This document shows, piece by piece, positions 1-12,000 of a stretch of DNA of 64,000 bases (the stretch's first letter is position 1; the number at the start of each line of letters is the position of its first letter). The notes beneath the pieces were generated by a model, which did no database searches, had not been told where the DNA came from, and saw only the letters and a program-made list of their open reading frames with translations. Origin of the DNA: Phoronis australis (Eukaryota; Phoronida; Phoronidae); assembly GCA_002633005.1 (NCBI GenBank), contig NMRA01000177.1, positions 514,580 through 578,579 of the forward strand, given 5' to 3'. The position numbers and the translations under genes were made by a program.

Positions 1-19
1 GTTCTGTGACGGCATTGAG
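1..19 (+). CDS. ADAMTS7/12: ADAMTS7/12-like exon, 3' end only
   Basis: The window opens inside an exon. Bases 2-19 encode FCDGIE and are followed directly by the donor gtgagt at 20. The next exon continues SICKTLWC, giving the conserved FCD-x(4)-C-x-TLWC block that links the metalloprotease and disintegrin-like regions in ADAMTS12. Phase 0. Confidence 0.8.
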
Positions 20-3000
20 GTGAGTGGAGGGTATAAACAGGGACTTCAGATTGAAGTCACATTACTTTAGAATTAATGATCTGCAAGTTGTTGCAGAATT
101 ATTTTATGGAGAGACGTGCCTTGTTATTGATTAGTAGTTATGCAAATGAACTGCTGTTAATCTGACTTACATTGACATTTCTTGAAGGAAGAGTTGATAT
201 TTAGCTCAGGGGAGTACCTGTGAATTAAGCGAGGGGGTTTACTAGAACAGCGGCAGTGTTTTGATGTGCTAGTGCATTTTTTTGATTGTGCATCCTGACG
301 GGGGCTTTAAGCCCCTGAACCATTCCCCTTGAAAATTTATGTAACTTCAGTGGGTCTGACCCGACAGTTCGCAAATGGCTGGCACTCACTTACGTCTTGT
401 GTGAGTCATTTAAAAACCTTGCCTCGTAATCACACTGACATCCTGATTGGCTGATACACGTTTGATTGATGGGTGCATCCATTACAGAGTATTTGTAAGA
501 CACTGTGGTGCCGTGTTGATAACAAGTGCATGACTCGTGTGGAGGCGGCGGCCGAGGGAACACTGTGTGAACAGCATGACTTCTTAAATACTGTACAGTT
601 CGCTCTCACTCCCAAGAAGGTAGGAAATGATGTGTCTGATGTTGACCATTATTAAAATGACGGATCTTGACTATTCGTTGCCAGCAGCTGTTTGTCTTGG
701 AAAAAATAATTTTTTTTTTTTGGGTGGACAAGCTTCTAATAGTTTTGTGAGCACCCACCGTGATGGTAGTTGTGCTACAGAACTTGAAATATATTAACGC
801 ATTAGTTTGATGCTGTTTCATAGTGTTAGTTTATGAAAAAACTAAGTTGGAATTTCACTTCATTTGGTTTTAGTATCTTGGCTATAAATTTTCCTTGAGA
901 CAAGTTCCTACCACCAATCAAAGCATTTATCTATTCAGGCCATTAAAAATAATGTGTCACGAAACTTTATTTTGTTTTGTATAAGTGAGATTTTCCCATG
1001 ATTTTAAGTAATGTAATATTATGTAACGTGATGTAGCATGATATTATGCTATTTTCCACAGTGGTGCTTTGCTGGAGATTGCGTAACCATCGGTGACCGA
1101 CCAGAGGCCATCAATGGGGAGTGGTCACAGTGGGGCAGTTGGTCAAGCTGTTCAAGGTCATGTGGGGCTGGGGTCAGTTACGCCGAGAGACTCTGTGACA
1201 ACCCTCCGTAAGTTGGTCATGAATTGCACCAGATGTTAGTAGCGCTGAACGACAGTTGATACTAGTCATTACGCAATTTCGTCGTGATGGATCGTCGCTA
1301 GCAGCTGACACACCAACTGTGGAAATTCAGTCTTGAGCGAACCAGAAGCCTTTGTTTGGCAGGTGACATTTGATTCACACCATACAAATTAATTAAGCCG
1401 ATAATATTAAGAGTTGCCGAACAAACCAACCTGTTTGCTTTGACCTTTTGCTTTTGATAGACTAGCCTATTCAAATCTGTGAGTATCCAGTTTTACTATA
1501 TAATCCGTGAAGGCCCTGAGATTGTATCCTTTTGTTTTATTTTGTAGACCGTCCAATGGTGGGAAGTATTGTTTAGGAGAGAGGAAGAGGTTTAGAATTT
1601 GTGACACAGATGTGAGTGTACTTTTATCAGCTGAAAAACATACTTGTCTTTGTTCTTTTTGCTTAGTTCTAATGGATCTCTTTCAAGACGTGAGTGTTAG
1701 GCTAACGTCATTAGAAAATAACCAGCAACAAAGATGACTATATACTTTGGCAACAGTCTTTCCTTTGAACAGGCATTGTTGAAAATTTTGACAAGATGTA
1801 TTTGATGTTTAAATTGTTAGCGCGTGTGGTTATTTAATCCTAGTGTATTATTTTTTTCGCGCGCTTTTATGATTTTAGTTTTATCTTTGATTAGCAAACA
1901 TCTCTTGTGTTTGAAGATCTGGCCTTAACTCATTGTTGTTGACTCTGTCATGAAAAAAATCCTATGCTGTCGCCCTCTCTGGTTGAGTTTGGGCAACTCG
2001 ACCGGTTTGCTAAACACGAAATCTGCAGCTATCTTCAAAGAAACTATCCAGTTTCAGCCGATGTTATTCTGTGGAGACTATTAACTTGGTTGTAAATATT
2101 AGGGGCAACTATTGTATTTTGTTGTTTAATTTTGAATAGTTCATGAAAAATACACATGATTTGGTTTTGAATTTTGAAAATCTGGCAAGAAATGTGATTT
2201 TTATAATCTAAAACTATACAGTAGTTCACAGCCAGTATTCTGTTGCATTAATTCTGCTGGATGTACAATGCAATAGGCCAATTACCAAGGGTCATTAACC
2301 AGTAGCTGGGAATTGAGGAAAGCCAAGTGCCACTGTACAGTTCTTGCCATGGTGCATTGTACTGTTGTCTGTATCTGTCATTAGACACTTGCCAAATGAA
2401 GTAAAACCTTCCCTGGACAAGAGGTTTTGTTTGATCTACTTTAACATAATGAACTGAAGATTGCACACAATGGATCTTGTCAGATTTTCAAAACTACAAA
2501 GATGACTATTCGTTGTGCAAAAAATAAAGATCGTTCGTATCGCTGGTCATGTCTTATAATAATTCAAGCAGCAAAATATTGTGATTATTTCCAGCCTTGT
2601 CCTGAGGGATTCCCCAGTTTCCATGACACCCAGTGTCAAGAGTTCAACTACATCCCGTACAAGAATGGTCTTTACGAATGGGAACATGTGCCAACACCTG
2701 GTGAGCGCTTTAAGACGTAGTAACTAGTCCCTCAACAAGGGTTGCATATAGGTTTGTTGTGAAGGATCTACACTGTATTGTGACCCTTATAATTTTTATT
2801 GAACGTTTGAAGATGATTGTTTTGTATGTCTGGTATTTGTGGAAGATGTGGATAAGATGCCTACACTCTGATCTCAATTTTTGATGTTTAAAATGAAAAA
2901 AAAGTTGAAATATTCCAAATTGACTCCTTGTCAACAGCACAGTTATCGGACTTCTGTTGTAGTAACCTATGTAAATTTTACTCTTACAACATACAGAAAC

Positions 3001-6000
3001 CTGTGACTGACAGATGGCGCTGCTGGCTACAGAAGAAGTCCCACCACTTTTTTCCAGAAGACCACCCTGGGTGTTGTTGTTGGTCTTGTAGATGCAAAGT
3101 CACTTACATAAAATGGCCGTTTCTGAAAGAGCCCCATGGCTCTTTTTCAGAGGTCACTAGTAGTAGTTGTCACAAGATCATTATTAAGGATTTGAACTGT
3201 ATTTCAGACACCCCATGCCAGCTGCACTGTAAGCCTATCAACAGGTTCTTTCATGTCATGTTAAAAGACATTGTCACTGATGGGACACCCTGTACGCCTG
3301 GCACCAAGAACATGTGTATTAGTGGAAGATGCAGGGTGAGTCAAAAGCACTGGTGTGCGGCAACGTAGATCGTAGACAACAGGTTCATATGAAATTTCTA
3401 GCAGAGGTGCCACTTACCTTGTTTACCAACCTGAGTTTCCGGTGTGTCTGTCTATGTGGAAAGATCTGATACTTCTGTACTGCTTAAAGTACCAAAGAAA
3501 ACTTTTCAGAATTCAAAAGACTTTTAACAATTCCTTTTGTGGAATTCGTGATGTCATGAATAATTTTGACAATAGTCCAGGAAGTGGAATTAAGTCCAAA
3601 ATTCAAACTCTGATGAGGCGATTAACAACCATAGTCAGCAGATGTACATGCGGCCATAGATTATAGACAAACTGATTCGCAACTCCGACATTTTCTTGTG
3701 TACTATCCTAGAGGAGGCGCCACTCTCCTAAATTATCTGGTGCAGTTTCCGTTTAGTGTATTGTGGCGGTAAATTCTCGCATCTACTTTACTGTAAAGTG
3801 CAACGAAAAAAAATATTTTGGCGTTGAAACAGTCTTCCAATGGTAAAACTGTCAGTATCACTAGTACTTTTAGCAATGCTAGTACCACCCGACCACACAA
3901 CAGCCTGGTGTCGCTAGTGAATGATGACGTAACGGCTTTNTGTTGCAAAATCTCTTATCCTGGGCCGATTTGAAAAATTCAAAGTTGTACTCATACTTGT
4001 TTTCGCTCCCCTTTTCAAATATTACAGTAAAAACTACGTAAAACTCTCACCATAAAAAGTACAGTCTGCTAGCTAGATTGTAATCAGCTGATCATATCCG
4101 CATGAGCGAAGCCAATTATCCTCTTGATGTCATGAATAATTTTGACAATAGTCCAGAAAATGGAATTAAGTTCAAAATTCAAACTCTGATGAGGCGATTA
4201 ACAACCATAGTCAGCAGATGTACATGCGGCCATAGATTATAGACAAACAGATTCGCAACTCCGACTCTTGTGTACTATCCTAGAAGAGGCGCCACTCTCC
4301 TAAATTATCTGTTCAGTGTATTGTGGCGGTAAATTCTCGCATCTATTTTACTGTAAAGTACAACGGAAAAAATATTTTGGCATTGAAACAGTCTTCCAGT
4401 AGTAGAACTGTCAGTATCACGAGTACTTTTAGCAATGCTAGTACCAGTCCCGACCACACAACAGCCTGGTGTAGCTAGTGAATAATGACGTAACGACTTT
4501 TGCGTAAGAGCACAGATTTCATCCATTGAAAGTATACGAAGTTGGCGGTCCATGTACTGTAGTCTATGATGCTTTAGGTAAAACTGGCAAACCCAACAGG
4601 TGTCGCTAGTGAGTAGTGAGGCTGCGGCTTGAACCCAACATCACAGATTCATGCACTGAAAATATACAGACTTAGTGATCCTTTTGTTATAGTCTATGGA
4701 GGCAAAGATTCATAAAACTATCATACTCAAGTATCTATTAAAGTAGGTAGGCCTATTAGGCCACACATTGACACAAATAGTGATTCAGACATGGTTTCAT
4801 GATGTGGAGTGTGATTTGTTAATTAAGCCTGACCTAGTATGGACATTTTCGACACATGGGCTGTGATTGGGCGGAAAGCCTGACCTACTTTTTTGCAGCA
4901 TGTCACTTGTGATTGGGTTAAAAAGTCTGCCCTAATATATTCGTATTCAGCAAGTGGGCTTATAGAGTTTGACTTCCTTTTTATTTCATTTACAGCGTGT
5001 AGGCTGTGATTGGGTGATAGAATCCAATGCCAAAGAGGATCGTTGCGGTGTTTGTCACGGCGATGGAAGGGCTTGCAAGACTGTTAAAGATCAGTTCAAA
5101 GCACAGCAGGGATTGGGTAAGGGCTCAGTAGGAGCTTGTTTATTTCTCACAAAAGTGTGATGTGAAATAGTGATTTGCCGGAGATAAAAAAATTGTTCTA
5201 TGTTTTGTTTGAGGACACTTGTTCATCTTAAACAATATTAATAATGAAAGAATATTATTATGGTCTTAACATTTCGTTTACCTGGGAAATTTTACGAAGA
5301 AATTCCGTAATTTTTCATTGTTATTTGTGGAACACTTATATCGTACCTGTATGTGTAGTATCAGTGAAGTTGATTGGGATTCTGTTTCGTTGTATAACCA
5401 AGAGCAAAGTATATGTCGGAGTGCCATTGTGTGAGTTTACAGTACCTCTTCTCATAAGGAGGTAATATACTTGAGCACTTCAGCCATATTGAGTTTCACA
5501 GTAGACTTTACTTAATCTTTGTTGGTAGTTATATTGAAAACCTAAATCGTGAATTTAAGATCCGCCATGTAGATTGTCCTTGCCATCGCATTTTTTGAAA
5601 CAATTACAAATGTTAGTATTAAAACAATGGAATACTGAATGTGCATGTTTCTTGTTTGTAGGCTATGTGGAAGCTGCTGTTATTCCAACCGGAGCCAGAA
5701 ACATAAGGATTGAAGAAGTAGCAGAGGCAAACAATTACATCGCGTTGCGTAACGACCGAGGGGAGTACTTCCTTAATGGCCATTGGTTCATTCAGTGGAG
5801 CGGTGATTACGACGCAGCTGGCAGTAAAGTACACTACGAGAGAAATGGAAACAAAGAGCACCTCTTTGCTCTGGGACCAATCAAAGAACCGCTCCATGTC
5901 ATGGTGAGGCAGCACCTAAATCATACAGGGTTTTTACTAATTTGAGTGTAATGTTGACAAAAATGTCTTTATTTAGTGTTTGGGAATTTTCATAATTAAT

Positions 6001-9000
6001 ATAGTTACTTGCCTGATGACAAGTCTGTTTCTGTGTCAGTTTACATTTATTTTCATTTAGCATTGTGATATCCTCACAAAAAATTATCACGAGTTTTATA
6101 ATGTTCATTGAAATTTACCCCACATATGAAAATATGGCCATTGTATATGTGACGTATTCAACTGTGATATTTTGTTTCGGACGAATTTTAGAAGTAGGAT
6201 ATCAGGAGTTTTGAGATTCAAATTTAGGCATTGTGGGAGAATGACAAAAGGGGTCACTTAAGTACTGAACCCGAAGGTCTTGGTATGCACTGCAAACTAA
6301 CACAACGCGGTATTTTTTAATTATGAAATTATACCAAAATTCGCCAAATCATCTGCCACCAATTTTTTGTGTAGTCAGAAATCTAGAGGTTAGGCTAAAA
6401 TCTCCCAGTTTTATTGTGATGCCTATTTATGCAATAACTAACAGTAGGATTTCTTTGCCTTTTTTGTCGGTCAGAGAATTTTTACGTCAGTCGTTTTTTA
6501 ATGTTTCTGACTTCTATGTCTTATCAAATGCTACATTGCAGTTGTTGTTCCAATCGCACAACCCCGGTGTCACGTTTGAGTACACCGTTCCTAATGAAAA
6601 CGCCACGGAGACCAGGCAGCCTGTGTTTGAATGGAAATATTCTGAGTGGACTCATTGCACCTCTTCGTGTGGTGGAGGTAGGAATGTTTAGGCGCCTCGG
6701 CCATATTGGACTGGTGGATTTGCTTGCTTTTATGTGTGAGAGAAAGATAAAATAAGCAGCATTTGTTTACAATAAATATATGTCATATTGTGTTTCTTTG
6801 TGCATGCTAAATACATCACACTTGTTATTTATTAACTCTGATCTTAGTGACAGCAAAACTTCTTTAAAGTCGCAAACATATATGTCTTGTGAGCACACCA
6901 TCTGTTGGCATTCGTTTTGGAGTTGTCCGTTTAGTCATAAGAAAATAGAAGTTCTTATACCCGGTACATTATATTTTCATCAGATTATAAAAAATTGGGA
7001 TAAGAATGGTGATAAGAGCATTATATGGAAAAACAGATTTCTTGTCTTCTGTTTATGAGTTAACAAATTTTGTTGAACACACAGCAATGGTCATAATTAA
7101 TAATGTTCTACACTATTCACTTGAGCTCTCAGTATCTTCGACGAACATTCACAACACAACAAGAACTCAGATGGCCAAGAAACATATGAAAACTAATGAT
7201 TAAAATGACAGCTATATAGACATAAGTAAACTAATGATTAATGTGTCAGTAATGACTGCCAAAGATATAGAGAGCTTGAGCAAATATTGTGCAAAGTTTT
7301 TTAATCGTGAACATTGTTGTGTGCTCAACAAATTTTGTCAACAAGAGAAGCTGTTGCCAAAGTCTTCTGTTTGTGAGTTGATGACAATGTCTACTGTAGG
7401 TACCCAACAATCCATAGTTGTCTGTATGGAGCAGGAAGCCGGAGTTCTCGACAACGCCTATTGCCTTCTACAGAATATGACCAAACCTGATGATAAGTTA
7501 CGCACGTGCAATAGACACCTTTGTCCTGCCCGGTAAGCTGGCTCTTTAACTTCTTGCAGTGTCAAACCGGTTTGTTGTAGAAAAATGTCTGCCAAATGTG
7601 TGGTGGTGGTGGGGAAAGGTACCTGTATGAAGCTATGCTGTGCTGCGGTTTGTGCGTAATGTAGAAAGGTTGTTGTGATTTTGACTACATGTCTTACGAG
7701 TTGGCATACAGTTAAAATTCTCCAGTCTCTAAAATTTGGAGCACAGAAATTCAAGTAGGAATTGAATTTTCAGATTCTGTAAATTTGGACACGGTCAGTT
7801 TTGGCATTCATCATATTTCTCAAGTTTTGGACACTATGTTTTGTATTAAAGAGTCTGAACATAGACTTGCTGTTCATAAAATTGTCAAAAATTGCTGCCA
7901 GCCTTTTCATGCCTCCTAATGCTTTGCAACATCGAGATGATTGATATTTTGTCATTGATTGTAATTCTTGAATTTGGGACAACCAGTATTGCTTGTTTCT
8001 GAAATTTGGGATAAACTTTGACCTTGAGGAAAATAACTGATTTTTTACCATCCCGAACTGGAGAATTTTTGCCGTCGGTTTGAAATGGGATGAGGCCTAA
8101 AAACAACAGAGTCTCTGAGACTAGTTTAGTACTGGTCTTTTTGAAATCATTCGCCAGTCCACCAATTTTTATGCGCCCACATATTTATATGTGGACGCAT
8201 TATGCCGTCATCTCCGTCCGTCCGTCCGGGCGGCGTCCGTCCGGCGTCCGCTGCTCTATCTCCAAAACCCTTTGACATATGGTCATGAAATTTGGCACAT
8301 ATGTTCCATTTATGAATGGTACGGCATGTGCGAACTTTCGGATGGATCCGACTACCGGTGTGCCCCCTAGTGGCAATTTTATTTTTTTACGCTTACCTTT
8401 GTATCTTCAAAAGTCCTGAACGGATTTTCATGAAATTTGGTATGTAGGCACTTATTAGTGAGATGACGCTATCCTCCCGTTTTCAAATGGATTCGACATA
8501 GTTTGCGCGTCCTAGTGGCCATTTTTAGTGTTTTCGAGTGTGTTTTTGTGCGTCAACCCCTCTATCAACCAAACCGCTCAAAGGATGATTGTGAAAATTG
8601 GCATGTATATGCTTACTATGTAGAGGACGGTTGACGATGATTTTCCGACGATTTCGACTACTGTGGTGCCTCCTAGTGGCAGTTTTTTTCTTTCGCCTAT
8701 CGCTGTATCTCCTAAACCGTTCGCAGGATCTCTACGAAATTGTGTAAGTATATTTATATGATGTTAACAACAGAACATGACGACTTTTGGGCAATTTTAG
8801 TTTTTTACGCTTACCTTTGTATCTTCAAAAGTCCTGAACGGATTTTCATGAAATTTGGTATGTAAGCACCTATTAGTGAGATGACGCTATACTCCCGTTT
8901 TCAGATGGATTCGACATAGTTTGCGCCACCTAGTGGCCATTTTTACTGTTTTCGAGTCTATATTTTTGCGTCCACCCCTCTATCAACCAAACCGCTCAAA

Positions 9001-12000
9001 GGATGATTGTGAAAATTGGCATGTATGTGCTTACTATAAAGAAGACAGCTGACAATGATTTTCAGACGATTTGGATTACTGTGGCGCCTCCTAGTGGCAG
9101 TTTTGTTTTTTTTGCGCCTATGGCTATATCTCCTAAACCTTTTGCAGGATCTTTACGAAATTTAATAAGTGTAATTATATGATGTTAACAACAGATGATG
9201 AAGACTTTTGGACGGATCCGCCTACCAGTGTGCCCCCTAGTAGCAATTTTATTTTTTTGCGTTTACCTCTGTATCTTCACAAGTCCTAAGCGGATTTTCA
9301 TGAAATTTGGTATGTAGGCACCTATTAGTGCGATGACGCTATTCTCCCGTTTTCGGATGGATTCGACCTAGCTTGTGACACCTAGTGGCCATTCATGTTG
9401 TGAACACATCCACTAAAACAAGAAACTGTAGGAACACCGCATTTATCCACCTTCACTCTTATCAGGCTTCTATTGTGAGTCAGCATGCGTGAATAATTGG
9501 CTGATAAGCCACCTCTGGAACTACTTTTGGCTGAATGGATGACCAGGCCATAAAATGATAATATTAGCCAAGACCAGTTACTAATGCAACAAAGAATAGT
9601 GTCGTAGTATCATATAGCCTTGGTGGAAAGCTGTATACTGTATTGGCTCTAATAAACGCTTAGAAAAAATCATTTCATGGGGAGGGGATTCTTATTGTAG
9701 CCTACGGCAGTTGAAAGCCGGTTTCCCAAACGGGTAAAATCGGAAGCTGGGATTCATAAAATTTACGCTTTGTGACGAATTTTAGCCTATGACAGTCTTT
9801 CTACAAAATTGTGGTGCATTGCTATGAACTTCCGTTGTTAAATTACGATAATTTTTCAAAAAATTGTGCTCATCACAGGGCGAAAACTTGCCGACTGATG
9901 CGTCGCNCTTTGAAATTATGATCGTGTTTCTCAGTGTTATCCTTAGTAGCAGACCATGGCAGTACTGTAAACATCACCCAATGGGTAATTAGTTCACAGT
10001 GCAAAATTATCTAATGAGGAAATATCACTCTGGAAAGCACAGCAGTTTTATGCCTTATTACAGTGGCTTTATGTGTCAGTTTGAAAGAATTTGCCTGTCT
10101 GTCCTAGAAAGTGAACGTAGGATCTCCCGAATGTTAGCGACCACCGATGGACTCCTAGGCGAGTTTCTACAAACTGGCAAATAAAACATATGTAATTAGG
10201 CGAAAAACCACTCTGCTTTCCATAATGAATTTTCATCATTGGGATGTTTGTAGTCATAGATTTGCTAATTAATTACCCGACTGTGGTGTGTTCAGTCTGA
10301 TATCAGTTATATGTGGCGACTAACTTGTGTGTCTTGTGTCTAACGAAATGTGTGGTGCTTGCCCCAAACTGGGTTTTTAAACGTTATCAATTTTGAGTTT
10401 ACGTAACCTATGATATTAGTAGGAGCTGTAGTAAGGAGTAATTGTTTAACTTTAAACTGTGTCTCTTATGTTAGATTAGCTACTTAGACCTATTTATTTA
10501 TTTATATCTGTCTGAATATTGCATGATGTTCAATTACATACAGTAATAATAATAATTAGTGTAACACTCTTAATTATAGTAATGACATTAGTTATTATGA
10601 ACATTCAATTTGATTAAGTGGTTGATAGTCCTTGTCTGAAACAAAATTATGTCAGCTACAAAGTTCTTTAAATAGTACAATAATTATAACACTAGTTCTG
10701 TCAGAATTTTGTCAAATGTATTACTGAAACTAAAACTACAAATTACGTTTTTGTTACAATCGATTTCTGTCCCCGTCTTTTTATGGGCCAGTTGTATATC
10801 ATAAAAAAAACAATTCGACCATTGCAATGATAATTCTTACAAATGCTACACCTTGTTTAATTCTTTTCTAAGCAATGAAGTTGAGTTATAGAAACTTTTC
10901 ATTATTACAAGTTAACAGATTAAACAGCTTCTTTATACAGTTCTCCTGTTAAATGACTTGTCAAGAGATCCCCTAAACAGAGTTATCTCCAAAGCTTTGC
11001 ATGGTAGACCAGAAACTCTGTCACTGTTCACAAAGTGGTTGCTCTATCTCTCGAGTCTTGGTGTCGTCTCCTGGTATAACAGTGGTGCTGGTTTTTCACT
11101 GCATCTGTCATTTTTCGAATTGCACAGCATGAAGGCATGATCGTCCCACGCTTACCAACTAGTGGCTCCATCTGGTGCGAGGTGACTGGTGTCACAGTAG
11201 ACTGCACATGGCTACTTCAGTGTCTTACAATACTTTCTGCCCCCCCTTTCTTCCTCTGAAGATGTTTTGCTATCAGTTTCCCTGTGCATGGGTTTTCGTT
11301 TCATTTTCACTATACTCTCTTTGCATGTGCTTGTTGGCATGTTCGTTTCTGTCATGGCTGTGTCCTGTCTGTCCGGTATGCTATTTGCTTGCTGACTCGT
11401 GAACTACAGCAATTCTGTGATATGTGTCTGCACTTGACTGTGTTTGACCTTGTACAGTATGCACCGTGTGCTTCCTTCTCTTACAGTGCACTAGGTCGTG
11501 TGGTGGAGGTATACAGTTCAGAGACGTGACCTGTGTGGGCGATGTCACCTGCCCTAGTGTGGAGAAACCAACATCGGAGCGTATATGTAACTTGTTTGAC
11601 TGCGATGAGTTGACGACCACTGCAAGATCAACATCGGGTACACCTTCGGTAAACGAAACGACGGCGCCAGGTCCCGTTGGCAATACTTCCAAGGGTGCTT
11701 TGTCAGAAGACGACAAAGCTGTCATCCAAAAGATCATGGGTGATGATTACATTTATGGCGAGGATGACTATGCCTGGTCCCCAGAACAGGGAAATGCAGT
11801 GGTGATTCCAAGCAAGAAAGGAGCTGTCAATTCAAACTTCACTCATTCCATGGTGTCTGGGCCAGATGGCATTCGTAGTGCCATCGGGCCGTTGGGATCC
11901 AAATATGAGAAAGCTGATGGAATTCAACAGAAAGGCGATGAAGCTCTGTCAAAGAAAAATGGTGCCTCCTCTGTCACTGAACACAGTTGGTCTCCAGATG

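Larger units (their letters stand above)
7533..11486 (+). other. ADAMTS7/12-like intron(s) with an unlocated TSR exon
   Basis: Phase 2 at 7532 and phase 0 at 11487 require an intervening exon for the TSR at the human TSR3 position and for the WxxxxW start of the next one. I found none on the + strand. The interval holds a higher-order repeat block (8170-9398), a dispersed repeat (9399-9648) and an assembly N at 9907. I see nothing recognisable in 9649-11486. Confidence 0.6.

Noticed and set aside
7582-7660. Missing TSR exon suggested by a CQMCGGGGER reading
   Set aside because: The CGGG frame does not match the required phase after 7532, there is no tryptophan motif, and a stop follows soon. 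It is a GTG-rich stretch.
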